In this document: positions 1-5,220 of the stretch, in pieces | How positions within the stretch are numbered: position 1 is the stretch's first letter | Layout of the letters: the number at the start of each line of letters is the position of its first letter | Source: an uncultured Dysosmobacter sp. | GTDB taxonomy: Bacteria > Bacillota > Clostridia > Oscillospirales > Oscillospiraceae | Assembly (NCBI GenBank): GCA_934563745.1 | Contig: CAKTHE010000034.1 | Span: 1-13,212 of the forward strand | Length of the DNA: 13,212 nt | Direction: 5' to 3' | Made by a program: the position numbers and the translations under genes | The notes under the pieces: generated by a model | The model's input: only the letters and a program-made list of their open reading frames with translations | What the model was told of the DNA's origin: nothing | Databases searched by the model: none

Positions 1-70
<70 letters not shown>

Positions 71-81
71 ATATTTAGATT

Positions 82-168
82 TGGTGCCGGTGACCGGACT
101 CGAACCGGTACGGTATTTCTACCAGAGGATTTTAAGTCCGCCGTGTCTACCGATTTCACCACACCGGC
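82..168 (-). tRNA. tRNA-Leu (UAA), CCA encoded
   Basis: On the minus strand the gene begins GCCGGTG and ends CACCGGC-A-CCA, giving a seven-pair acceptor stem, a discriminator A and a genomically encoded CCA. The anticodon loop is CTTAAAA, so the anticodon is TAA (leucine). A long variable arm (TGGTAGAAATACC) marks it as a class II tRNA, as expected for Leu. The T arm is ACCGG-TTCGAGT-CCGGT. A near-consensus promoter lies just upstream and tRNA-fMet follows 11 bases downstream, so the two likely form one transcription unit. Confidence 0.97.
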
Positions 169-185
169 AATTATCGGCAATCATT

Positions 186-214
186 AGAATACCACAGCCC
201 GCCTCCCCTGTCAA
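186..214 (-). promoter_or_regulatory. sigma-A promoter of the tRNA-Leu/fMet unit
   Basis: Minus strand: -35 box TTGACA (209-214, perfect consensus), a spacer of exactly 17 bases, then -10 box TATTCT (186-191) preceded by TGG (extended -10 form). The predicted start of transcription near 179 lies about 11 bases before the mature 5' end of tRNA-Leu. Placement and strength fit a stable-RNA promoter. Confidence 0.85.
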
Positions 215-298
215 GGGCCCGGAGGAAAATCCACCCGAAAAATTGTTCGACACGGTTCGCCGGAGCCGAAATCTTTTGCGGCGGGGGCACAATTCCGC

Positions 299-327
299 GC
301 AAATTCATCCGCGGGGATACATATACT
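299..327 (+). promoter_or_regulatory. candidate sigma-E-type promoter for the 24-residue ORF
   Basis: Plus strand: GCAAATT (299-305), a spacer of 14 bases, then CATATACT (320-327). The sporulation sigma-E consensus (about TCATATT, 13-15 bases, CATACAAT) matches at 5 of 7 and 6 of 8 positions. The same -10 octamer with the same spacer length occurs before yabP at 4910-4938. The box TATACT (322-327) would also serve sigma-A, but no fitting -35 is seen. Transcription would start near 334, about 26 bases before the start codon. Confidence 0.45.
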
Positions 328-359
328 GAGAAAGATAGAAATGCAAAGGAGGAACGAAG

Positions 360-434
360 ATGTATCCAAAGACAAATTGCGGTGATGTGGATGACCTGAT
401 TTTTCAGGACTACTGGCTGATCAGCGACCGCTGA
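360..434 (+). CDS. 24-residue microprotein, function unknown
   Basis: A complete short frame of 24 codons on the plus strand, opposite to every other protein gene here. It begins MYPKTNCGDVDDL and ends in LISDR. The evidence for translation is contextual. A perfect Shine-Dalgarno AAAGGAGG (345-352) sits 7 bases before the ATG, a promoter-like element lies at 299-327, and a stem-loop with a short T-run follows at 461-490. The peptide has one Cys, five Asp and several aromatic residues near the C-terminus (F, Y, W). It has no signal peptide or membrane helix and is probably soluble and acidic. I do not recognise a family. If the promoter is used by sigma-E, it would be made in the mother cell during sporulation; this is inference. 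Confidence 0.55.
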   Translation: MYPKTNCGDVDDLIFQDYWLISDR

Positions 435-460
435 GGCTGCCCTCGGCCAGAAGCTGCCGA

Positions 461-490
461 CGCTGCGCCCCGCCTGCGCAGCGCCTCTTT
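461..490 (+). terminator. stem-loop after the 24-residue ORF, probable terminator
   Basis: CGCTGCGC (461-468) and GCGCAGCG (476-483) are perfect complements around a 7-base loop, followed by CCTCTTT. The T-run is short, so termination may be partial. The much larger hairpin at 488-540 lies immediately behind it. Confidence 0.45.
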
Positions 491-540
491 CAAAGAATCA
501 GACCGCGCCGCAGAAAGCGGCGTGGTCTGATTCTTTGAAA
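488..540. terminator. large near-perfect hairpin, bidirectional terminator
   Basis: Arms 488-511 and 517-540 are complementary over 24 bases with a single G:T position, and the loop is 5 bases (AGAAA). The inner half is GC-rich (GACCGCGCCGC) and the outer half is A/T-rich (TGATTCTTTG on either strand), so a GC stem followed by a T-rich tail exists in both directions. It lies 2 bases beyond the stop codon of the minus-strand kinase-like gene and downstream of the plus-strand microprotein gene. It probably serves both convergent genes. Confidence 0.75.
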
Positions 541-542
541 AT

Positions 543-1358
543 TCATTCCTGGCTGCGCAGCAGAAAGGCTTCCTGGGGAAGGGCGTCGGCCAGACCCAGC
601 AGTGTGGGATTAAAGCCGCCGGCATAATCCACACCGGGCTCGTGTACGGCCAGGATCCCGCAGCGCGTATCCGGGAACGAACAGGTGATCTTCGTGCCGA
701 TCCCTGCCCGGGACTCGGCCATAATGGCGCCGCCCAGCCGGTCCGCAATGCGGCGGCACAGAGGCAGCCCCAGCCCCAGCCCGTGGGGCGGGGGGTTGAT
801 GAGGTCTGCATGGGCATAGCGGTCAAACAGCGTGGGGAAAAGCTCATCCGAAATGCCGCAGCCCGTATCGGCGACGGAAAGCCGCATCCGCCCGTTGGAA
901 AAACGCAGTTCCACCGTGATGTGCCCCTCCTTGGTAAACTTCAGCGCGTTGGAAAGAAGCTGCTGCAAAACCAGCGTCAGCGCCTGCTGATTCACGGCGC
1001 TGATGTGGGACGCCTCCCGGCAGAGAAAGCGAAGCTCAATTTGTTTGAGCTTCGCCAGGAAAAAGCATGCTTCACAATGATCCCGCACGATCTGCACCAC
1101 ATCCAGATCCTGGACAGGCAGCGGTGCGTCCTCGGCAAAGGTGATGGTGGCGTTCAGGTTGGAGACCAGACGCAGGATCTGGTAATAGCTTTGATCAAAA
1201 ATGGCGGCCCGGGCGTCCAGGGCGGGATCGCGTTCCCGCTGATCGGCCGGCGCCAGGGAAGCCGCTGCCAGGTGAAGATTGGCCAGAGCGCCCCGCAGCT
1301 GTGTGGCTATATTCGGAAAAAGCTCGGAAAGCAAACGCTCCTGGTCCGGATTTAACAT
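543..1358 (-). CDS. soluble histidine-kinase-like protein lacking the phospho-acceptor His
   Basis: The 271-residue product has a clear GHKL ATPase domain (about 85-230): N-box LLSNALKF with N137, D-box DTGCGI (164-169) and G-box HGLGLGLP (192-199). These are the ATP-binding motifs of two-component sensor kinases. The N-terminal helix resembles a dimerisation/phospho-acceptor helix, but where kinases have H-E-L-R-T-P it reads TQLRGAL (19-25), with Thr19 in place of His. There is no membrane segment, signal peptide or sensor domain, and no response regulator is encoded nearby. The last 40 residues lie beyond the ATPase fold and have no known motif. It may bind ATP without autophosphorylating on His, or act as a partner-switching or phosphatase-type protein. 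The start ATG has GGGAG 8 bases upstream and a promoter at 1446-1474. Confidence 0.8.
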   Translation of the reverse strand: MLNPDQERLLSELFPNIATQLRGALANLHLAAASLAPADQRERDPALDARAAIFDQSYYQILRLVSNLNATITFAEDAPLPVQDLDVVQIVRDHCEACFFLAKLKQIELRFLCREASHISAVNQQALTLVLQQLLSNALKFTKEGHITVELRFSNGRMRLSVADTGCGISDELFPTLFDRYAHADLINPPPHGLGLGLPLCRRIADRLGGAIMAESRAGIGTKITCSFPDTRCGILAVHEPGVDYAGGFNPTLLGLADALPQEAFLLRSQE

Positions 1359-1445
1359 TAATCGGAACTCCCTTCTGCCGCCTGAACGTAGCCTTTGCGC
1401 CGGCGGCGCTGAAAAACCCAGGTAATTTTTCCCTGAGCTGTACTT

Positions 1446-1474
1446 ACCATAACAAAAAGATGATCAAAAGGCAA
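1446..1474 (-). promoter_or_regulatory. sigma-A promoter of the histidine-kinase-like gene
   Basis: Minus strand: -35 TTGCCT (1469-1474), 17-base spacer, -10 TATGGT (1446-1451) with an extended -10 TGT before it. The leader is about 80 bases and GC-rich, containing the self-complementary GCGCCGCCGGCGC. The rest of the gap between the kinase start and the next terminator (1475-1642) shows nothing I can support. Confidence 0.6.
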
Positions 1475-1642
1475 GAACTTTTGTTGGTTTTTGGAAGAAT
1501 TCCCCGAATCGCTCCGATCCGGAGGGCGCACCGGCATCCCTGGGCAAGCGCGCGTCTCTTTGCTGAGTGAATTTGTGCCATAAAGGGAGCGCGGCTGCGG
1601 GGAGGATCCGGAAAAAGACGCAGAGCTGCCCGGACGGAAGAT

Positions 1643-1678
1643 AAAAAACGTCCCGCTCAAAAGAGCGGGACGTTTTTT
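1643..1678 (-). terminator. perfect intrinsic terminator after the PIN-like gene
   Basis: A 16-base perfect inverted repeat (1643-1658 with 1663-1678) around an AAAA loop. The stem is ACGTCCCGCTC flanked by A6/T6, so it carries a T-run on either strand. It starts inside the stop codon of the PIN-like gene and insulates it from the kinase-like gene downstream. Confidence 0.92.
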
Positions 1679-2288
1679 ATGCGTGGGCCGGTTCCGCGGT
1701 GGTTTTTTTCTTGCGTCCCCCGCGGGAGCCCCGGTGGGTCCGATGGGCCTTGGCGGCAGCCGGTTCCGCCGCCGCGGAAGGAGCGGCCGGCGCTTCCGGT
1801 GCCTTCAGCAGCGCGGACAGATGCTCGTACAAAAGCGCACCCTGAGCCTCGCCGCATTCTTCGTACAGGGCCTGCCGCAGGGCATCGGCGCTGTCCGCCC
1901 GCAGCAGAAAGCCCAGCTTCAAGCACTCTTCAATGGAGGCGCGCAGCGCAGCCTCCCGGAAGGTGTCGGCGTACCGGGCCTGCAGCGCGGCAATGGAAGC
2001 GGCATAGCCCTTGTCCTGGCTGATGACATAGGCGTAGTCCGTTTCGTGGCGGCCGATCAGCACGCCCAGCTCGGTAATGATCTGGAAATCCAGAGAGTTT
2101 TTGCCGCCCTTGACGCTTTCGACAAATTGAATGTCTGCCCGGGAATGGGCGCACAGGGCTTTGATTTTGGTCAGGGTCAGGCCCTTGCGGTAAAAGATCA
2201 GGACCGTATCCTGGGGGCTGAGCATTTCGATCCCCTTCAGGCCGGTGCCGATGTTGTTGTCGCCGTCTACCAAAAAGACGCGTTTCAT
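1677..2288 (-). CDS. PIN-like (NYN-type) domain protein with basic tail
   Basis: The 203-residue product begins MKRVFLVDGDNNIG, the acidic first strand of PIN-like/NYN nuclease folds (D8, D10). Further conserved acidic positions appear at D67 (NSLDFQI) and D92 (VISQDKGY). This pattern suggests a metal-dependent RNase fold, though activity is not proven. Residues about 155-203 are a low-complexity tail rich in Ala, Pro, Lys and Arg ending in a basic patch (RGSRGGRKKK), probably for RNA binding. The start is set by a strong AAAGGAGG 7 bases upstream. The gene stands alone between two terminators (1643-1678 and 2352-2385). Its promoter is not clear: a CATACGAT box at 2314-2321 has no matching -35. 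No antitoxin-like partner is adjacent. Confidence 0.8.
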   Translation of the reverse strand: MKRVFLVDGDNNIGTGLKGIEMLSPQDTVLIFYRKGLTLTKIKALCAHSRADIQFVESVKGGKNSLDFQIITELGVLIGRHETDYAYVISQDKGYAASIAALQARYADTFREAALRASIEECLKLGFLLRADSADALRQALYEECGEAQGALLYEHLSALLKAPEAPAAPSAAAEPAAAKAHRTHRGSRGGRKKKTTAEPAHA

Positions 2289-2351
2289 GAAGGATCCTCC
2301 TTTATGGCTGATGATCGTATGGAAATGGGCCGCTTCCGCGCGCGGCGGCTC

Positions 2352-2385
2352 AGAAGAGAAGGCGGGCTGCTTTCAGCAGCCCGCC
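2352..2385 (-). terminator. intrinsic terminator of hpf
   Basis: GGCGGGCTGCT (2375-2385) and AGCAGCCCGCC (2361-2371) form an 11-pair perfect GC stem with a 3-base loop, followed on the minus strand by TTCTCTTCT. It lies 14 bases beyond the hpf stop codon. Confidence 0.88.
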
Positions 2386-2399
2386 GTGCAAGTGCAAGC

Positions 2400-2951
2400 T
2401 TATTCCTCGCCGTCTTCGTCCGTCTCGATCAGGCCGTAGCCGCCGTTTTTCCGACGGTATACGATGGACAGGGAATCATCCTCGCTGTTGCGGAAGACGA
2501 AGAAGCTGTGGGCCAGCAAATTCATCTGCAAAATGGCCTCCTCCGGGCTCATGGGCTTGACGGAGAAGCGCTTGGTGCGCACGATGTGAAACTCCTTCTC
2601 CTCCGAGACCTCGAAGTCATCCGGGGCTTCCGGCGCGGGGAACGCGTCCGAACGCAGCCGCTTTTCCAGGCGGGTCTTGTTTTTCAGAATCTGCCGTTCA
2701 ATATAGCCGCAGGCGGCATCCACCGCACCGCGCATGTCGCCATCCGGGGCCTCGGTCTGGGCGCGCAACAGCGTCCCGCCGCCGCGGATCGTGATTTCAG
2801 CGGTGCACAGGTGGTTTTTCTCCACGGAGAAGGTGATAAACGCAGCAGGAGCCTCCCGGAAATACCGATCCAGCTTGGAGATCTTCTTTTCAGTATACTC
2901 CTTGATGGAATCATTCAGGGCTACCTTCTTGCAGGCGAACGTACACTTCAT
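2400..2951 (-). CDS. hpf: ribosome hibernation-promoting factor, long form (HPF/RaiA)
   Basis: A 183-residue long-form HPF, the type found in Firmicutes. The N-terminal domain (1-100) is the S30AE/YfiA fold that binds the small ribosomal subunit at the decoding site. An acidic linker follows (about 101-118). The C-terminal dimerisation domain (about 119-176) contains the typical runs RTKRFSVKPMSPEEAILQM, LAHSFFVFRN and IVYRRKNGGYGLIE. Dimers join two 70S ribosomes into inactive 100S particles in stationary phase or stress. The gene has its own promoter (3004-3032), a leader hairpin (2976-2995), an AAAGGAG ribosome binding site and its own terminator, so it is monocistronic. Confidence 0.96.
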   Translation of the reverse strand: MKCTFACKKVALNDSIKEYTEKKISKLDRYFREAPAAFITFSVEKNHLCTAEITIRGGGTLLRAQTEAPDGDMRGAVDAACGYIERQILKNKTRLEKRLRSDAFPAPEAPDDFEVSEEKEFHIVRTKRFSVKPMSPEEAILQMNLLAHSFFVFRNSEDDSLSIVYRRKNGGYGLIETDEDGEE

Positions 2952-2975
2952 AGATCATCGCTCCTTTCGTGCTGT

Positions 2976-2995
2976 GGAGAGAACAAGTCCTCTCC
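2976..2995 (-). other. hairpin in the hpf leader
   Basis: The first transcribed bases of hpf form GGAGAG-GACTTGTT-CTCTCC, an 8-pair stem including wobble pairs. The 3' arm (CTCTCC) is also complementary to the downstream ribosome binding site GGAG, so an alternative pairing that masks the site is possible. A regulatory role is inference only. Confidence 0.4.
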
Positions 2996-3003
2996 TTATG
3001 ATC

Positions 3004-3032
3004 AGTATAACACAAAAAAGCGGATTTGGAAA
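3004..3032 (-). promoter_or_regulatory. sigma-A promoter of hpf
   Basis: Minus strand: -10 TATACT (3004-3009) with extended TGT, 17-base spacer, -35 TTTCCA (3027-3032). Transcription would start near 2997, directly before the leader hairpin. The surrounding stretch is A/T-rich compared with the rest of the window. Confidence 0.7.
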
Positions 3033-3082
3033 GAGAAAAGCGCGGACATTCAAAAAACATTTACAATCGACCGGATCCGGAT

Positions 3083-3115
3083 AAAAAAGAGCCGCCGGCA
3101 GAATTCTGCGGCGGC
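3083..3115 (-). terminator. intrinsic terminator between yabR and hpf
   Basis: Minus strand GCCGCCG-CAGAA paired with TTCTG-CCGGCGGC (one bulged C), followed by TCTTTTTT. It ends transcription coming from yabR, or from the candidate promoter at 3151-3179, before the hpf promoter. Confidence 0.88.
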
Positions 3116-3150
3116 CCAAGCGGGTGGGATATTGGAAAGCTTCCTTCTTT

Positions 3151-3179
3151 AGAATACACCGGCCTGTCCACCGATGCAA
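3151..3179 (-). promoter_or_regulatory. possible promoter for a ~60-base RNA
   Basis: Minus strand: TTGCAT (3174-3179), 17-base spacer, TATTCT (3151-3156). A transcript starting near 3144 would run only to the terminator at 3083. It would hold a small GGAAGCTTTCC inverted repeat and no credible reading frame. It could equally be chance sequence in the 3' untranslated part of yabR. Confidence 0.3.
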
Positions 3180-3236
3180 GGGGTTGCTTTTGTCGAATCG
3201 GCACCGGTTTTGGCGGACTTTGCCGCTGCGGCCGGA

Positions 3237-3746
3237 TCACTTTCTCCGCCGGCCCCCGCGCTTCCCGTCGATGTTGCGGTTCAGATCGGCCATCTTGCTG
3301 TCCGACGCGGTCATAAACTGCTTGAGCTTATCTTCAAAGGAAAGGTCGGCACTGGCCGTCAGCGGCTGCTGAAAGCTGCCTCTGCGGGGCGGCCGGCGAT
3401 TCTCTCCGGCGGGCGCTGCGCCGCTGCCGGAGCCTGCGCCTGCCGGACGGGGATGAAACGGACGGGGCGCGCCCCCGGTCCGGGGACCGCCGCGGAAAGC
3501 GGGCCGGGGCTCTGGCGGCAGGGCCTTTTTGATGGAGAGGTTGATTTTTCCGTTCTCCGTCGATAAGACCTTGACTTTGACCGTATCCCCTTCGTGCAGA
3601 AAATCGTGAACGTCGTTCACGAAGCTGTTGGCGATTTCCGAGATATGTACCAATCCGGATCTGCCGCCCTCCAGCGCCACAAAAGCGCCGAATTTCGTAA
3701 TCGTTGTGACCTTGCCTTCCAGAATGCTCCCAACCACAGGCTCCAT
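3237..3746 (-). CDS. yabR: S1 RNA-binding protein, YabR type
   Basis: The 169-residue product has one S1/OB-fold domain at residues 6-74 (GSILEGKVTTITKFGAFVAL, GRSGLVHISEIA, GDTVKVKVL, GKINLSIKK). A long disordered linker rich in Pro, Gly, Arg and Ala follows (about 77-130). The end is the short conserved segment LSFEDKLKQFMTASDSKM with a basic tail (GKRGGRRRK), typical of YabR in Clostridia. It is presumably a ribosome- or RNA-associated protein; the precise role is unknown. The linker makes it longer than the roughly 130-residue B. subtilis YabR. It follows divIC as in B. subtilis, but a terminator (3788-3836) separates them, so part of its expression may depend on read-through or an unseen promoter. 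The ribosome binding site (AGGGAG) is unusually far, about 14 bases, from the ATG. Confidence 0.88.
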   Translation of the reverse strand: MEPVVGSILEGKVTTITKFGAFVALEGGRSGLVHISEIANSFVNDVHDFLHEGDTVKVKVLSTENGKINLSIKKALPPEPRPAFRGGPRTGGAPRPFHPRPAGAGSGSGAAPAGENRRPPRRGSFQQPLTASADLSFEDKLKQFMTASDSKMADLNRNIDGKRGGRRRK

Positions 3747-3787
3747 ATAGCGTACTTAAACTCCCTTCACAGGTGGATATTCTTTTG

Positions 3788-3836
3788 AAAAAGCCGGCAC
3801 GGGGACAGCGAAACAGGGCCTCGCTGCCCGTGCCGG
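3788..3836 (-). terminator. terminator between divIC and yabR
   Basis: Minus strand stem CCGGCACGGG-CAGCGA paired with TCGCTG-(TC bulge)-CCCGTGCCGG around a 9-base loop, then CTTTTT. It starts right at the divIC stop codon and divides the cluster into separate transcripts or attenuates yabR. Confidence 0.8.
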
Positions 3837-4130
3837 TCAATTACCTACATAATAAAAAACTTTTTCGCCCGGAGAAACCTCGCCCAACTCATCCCGGGCG
3901 ATGCGTTCCTTCACGTCCTGGCTGCCGCCCTGATCGATGTCCCGCTGCAGCGCGTCGTTTTCCTGCTGCTTTTCCTGGACCTGCGCCTGCAGCAGCGCTT
4001 TCTGCGCCTCCGCGTCGGCCACCTGGGCCTTGAGCTGGTGCAGCTGCAGCCCCAGCACGCCCAAAAGCAGCACCACCGCGACGCCCAGAAGGATGCCGCC
4101 CCCGTGCCGTTTTTTCTCTGCCTTCGCCAC
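3837..4130 (-). CDS. divIC: septum formation initiator, DivIC/FtsB-like
   Basis: A 97-residue bitopic membrane protein: short basic cytoplasmic N-terminus (MAKAEKKRHGGG), one membrane helix (about 12-30), a coiled coil rich in Gln, Ala and Leu (about 30-65) and an extracellular end with the family motif ARDELGEVSPGEKVFY. DivIC pairs with FtsL and DivIB at the division septum. Its place between yabQ and yabR is the classical Firmicutes order. The start is GTG with GGAGGGAGG 9 bases upstream. It overlaps the yabQ frame by 242 bases in another frame, which is very unusual. A weak extended -10 promoter at 4186-4214 could give it vegetative expression independent of yabP/yabQ. Confidence 0.9.
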   Translation of the reverse strand: MAKAEKKRHGGGILLGVAVVLLLGVLGLQLHQLKAQVADAEAQKALLQAQVQEKQQENDALQRDIDQGGSQDVKERIARDELGEVSPGEKVFYYVGN

Positions 4131-4599
4131 GGTACGCTGCCTCCCTCCGTTCGGGCCGGCTCGAATTCCGCCCCATTTTCTTCATTGTATAGCATTTCCG
4201 GGAAAAATAAAAGAGCTTTTTGACCCGATTTTCAAATTTTATAAAAAATTTTTTACACCACCGTGGGGGAAGGGCAAGAAAATGCAGCAAAACCTCCAGC
4301 GAATCGGCCCAAAAATCCCAAATGGGGCGCAGCAGTGGGGAACCTACGCGAAAGTAAAGGCTGCCGCTGCCCACGGCGCCCAGGACCGTGTAGATCCGCA
4401 GCTGCCCGTCATCCCGGCGCAGGACGAACAGAAAGATGCATGCCCCCGCCAGGACGCAGTATAAGGCGTCCAGCACGCAGGTCAGCCGCGGCCGCCGCAG
4501 CCGCAGCGTCCGAAACCAATCGTAGGTAAGGCTGCAGGCCAGGCCCAGGATCAGAGCCTGGGCAAATACGCCCAGCTGCTGCGCAACCGGATGCTTCAT
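3889..4599 (-). CDS. yabQ: spore cortex biosynthesis protein YabQ, C-terminus extended or frame-disrupted
   Basis: Residues 1-140 match YabQ: a polytopic membrane protein with hydrophobic segments at about 8-28, 42-62, 70-90 and 98-113, then a basic stretch ending KKLFYFSRKCYTM (127-139), where homologues normally finish within a few residues. In B. subtilis YabQ is sigma-E dependent and needed for cortex formation. Here no stop codon follows. The frame continues to residue 236, and its last 80 residues (Gly, Arg and Ala rich, low complexity) are simply divIC read in another frame. Either the native stop was lost, or a frameshift (natural or a sequence error) lies near the A/T-rich run around 4200-4260. 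The true functional end is probably near 4180. It starts 5 bases after the yabP stop, so it is cotranscribed with yabP. Confidence 0.8.
   Translation of the reverse strand: MKHPVAQQLGVFAQALILGLACSLTYDWFRTLRLRRPRLTCVLDALYCVLAGACIFLFVLRRDDGQLRIYTVLGAVGSGSLYFRVGSPLLRPIWDFWADSLEVLLHFLALPPRWCKKFFIKFENRVKKLFYFSRKCYTMKKMGRNSSRPERREAAYRGEGREKTARGRHPSGRRGGAAFGRAGAAAAPAQGPGGRRGGAESAAAGAGPGKAAGKRRAAAGHRSGRQPGREGTHRPG
4186..4214 (-). promoter_or_regulatory. possible vegetative promoter for divIC inside the yabQ 3' part
   Basis: Minus strand TGC-TATACA (extended -10, 4186-4194) in a locally A/T-rich stretch, with only a poor -35 (TCTTTT, 4209-4214) at 17 bases. It would give a leader of about 50 bases before the divIC GTG. 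The biological argument is that divIC is needed in growing cells whereas yabP/yabQ are sporulation genes. Confidence 0.35.
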
Positions 4600-4604
4600 C
4601 GGCC

Positions 4605-4889
4605 TCAGCCCAGCAGGCGCCGCAGCAGTCCGCCCCGGGCGGCGCTGGGCTCTTCATAGGCGATGGAGTCGATCTGCCCGTCCACGTGCAGCTCCCCGCC
4701 CTCCAGGGAAAGCTTGCCGATGTGCAGCCCCTCGCCGGTGATGATCAGAAGCCCGGCTGTGGTGGAGAGTACGATGCCGCTTTCGTCAAAGCGTTCCACA
4801 TCCTCCACGCCGGAGACGCTCAGCCGTTCCCGCCCATCCAGCTCCAGCCGGTGGGCCCCGGCGCTCAGGCCGGTTTCATACTCCTTCAT
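4605..4889 (-). CDS. yabP: sporulation protein YabP
   Basis: The 94-residue product carries the YabP/YqfC signature: HRLELDGRERLSVSGVEDVERF (broken here as HRLELDGRERL and SVSGVEDVERFDE), IVLSTTAGLLIITGEGLHI and KLSLEGGELHVDGQIDSIAYEE. These are short beta-rich proteins made in the mother cell under sigma-E. In B. subtilis yabP lies directly before yabQ, as here. A sigma-E-like promoter (4910-4938) sits immediately upstream and overlaps the end of the RqcP gene. The ribosome binding region is GGGGGG about 8 bases before the ATG. The C-terminus (ARGGLLRRLLG) is basic and could be amphipathic. Biochemical function is unknown in the family. Confidence 0.95.
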   Translation of the reverse strand: MKEYETGLSAGAHRLELDGRERLSVSGVEDVERFDESGIVLSTTAGLLIITGEGLHIGKLSLEGGELHVDGQIDSIAYEEPSAARGGLLRRLLG

Positions 4890-4909
4890 ACTCCATCCCC
4901 CCTGCCCAG

Positions 4910-4938
4910 AGTATATGGGACAGGGGCGGCGCTTATGA
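4910..4938 (-). promoter_or_regulatory. sigma-E-type promoter of yabP-yabQ
   Basis: Minus strand: TCATAAG (4932-4938), 14-base spacer, CATATACT (4910-4917). It matches the sigma-E consensus well (TCATA plus CATA--CT) and lies where known yabP promoters lie. The -35 overlaps the stop codon of the upstream RqcP/YabO gene. Confidence 0.65.
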
Positions 4939-5199
4939 CGGAGATTCCGGCCGGCCGGCGCCGATCTCCCGATACAGGGCGGAGGCTTCGCTCTGGCGGA
5001 CGCTTTCCTGTACGCTGAGAACCTCCACCGTCAGGGTCCGCACCCCGAAGCGCAGGGTAATCCGGTCGCCGGGCTTGACGTCATAGGAAGCCCGCGCGGG
5101 CTTACCGTTGACCTGGACCAGACCGTTGTCGCAGGCCTCGTTGGCCACCGTGCGGCGCTTGATCAGCCGCGCGACCTTAAGATATTTGTCCAAACGCAT
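4933..5199 (-). CDS. rqcP: S4-domain protein RqcP/YabO (ribosome-associated quality control)
   Basis: An 88-residue S4-domain protein: MRLDKYLKVARLIKRRTVAN, then NGLVQVNGKPA and VKPGDRITLRFG (residues 1-60). The family (Hsp15-like, YabO) binds stalled large ribosomal subunits. In B. subtilis RqcP works with RqcH to add C-terminal alanine tails to stalled nascent chains. The frame is open upstream to a TTG at 5217, but the ATG at 5199 has GGAGG 7 bases before it and starts the conserved MRLDKYLK, so it is chosen. A palindrome (5221-5244) separates it from the HU gene. The last 20 residues (EIGAGRPESPS) are poorly conserved and overlap the yabP promoter. Confidence 0.93.
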   Translation of the reverse strand: MRLDKYLKVARLIKRRTVANEACDNGLVQVNGKPARASYDVKPGDRITLRFGVRTLTVEVLSVQESVRQSEASALYREIGAGRPESPS

Positions 5200-5220
5200 C
5201 GAATGACCTCCATACAAAGA

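Noticed and set aside
1359..1445. Leader of the kinase-like gene contains GCGCAAAGGCTACG, resembling part of a c-di-GMP-I riboswitch
   Set aside because: Only the CGCAAAG core resembles it. The GCAAACC strand, the GAAA tetraloop and its receptor are missing.
1358..1660. 100-codon minus-strand frame ending at the TAATG overlap with the kinase-like gene
   Set aside because: It begins inside a terminator, has Ser/Pro-rich low complexity, and a sigma-A -10 box lies inside it. No ribosome binding site precedes its internal ATG at 1450. A short leader peptide (ending AAEGSSD) cannot be fully excluded.
2314..2321. CATACGAT, a sigma-E -10-like box before the PIN-like gene
   Set aside because: The sequence 14 bases upstream is CGCGCGG, with no resemblance to a sigma-E -35.
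1683..3152. 489-codon plus-strand open frame opposite the PIN-like and hpf genes
   Set aside because: It crosses two genes and their terminators on the other strand and shows no motif; a by-product of GC-rich codon use.
2955..3179. 74-codon minus-strand frame upstream of hpf
   Set aside because: It starts at a TTG and runs through the terminator and the hpf promoter; no ribosome binding site.
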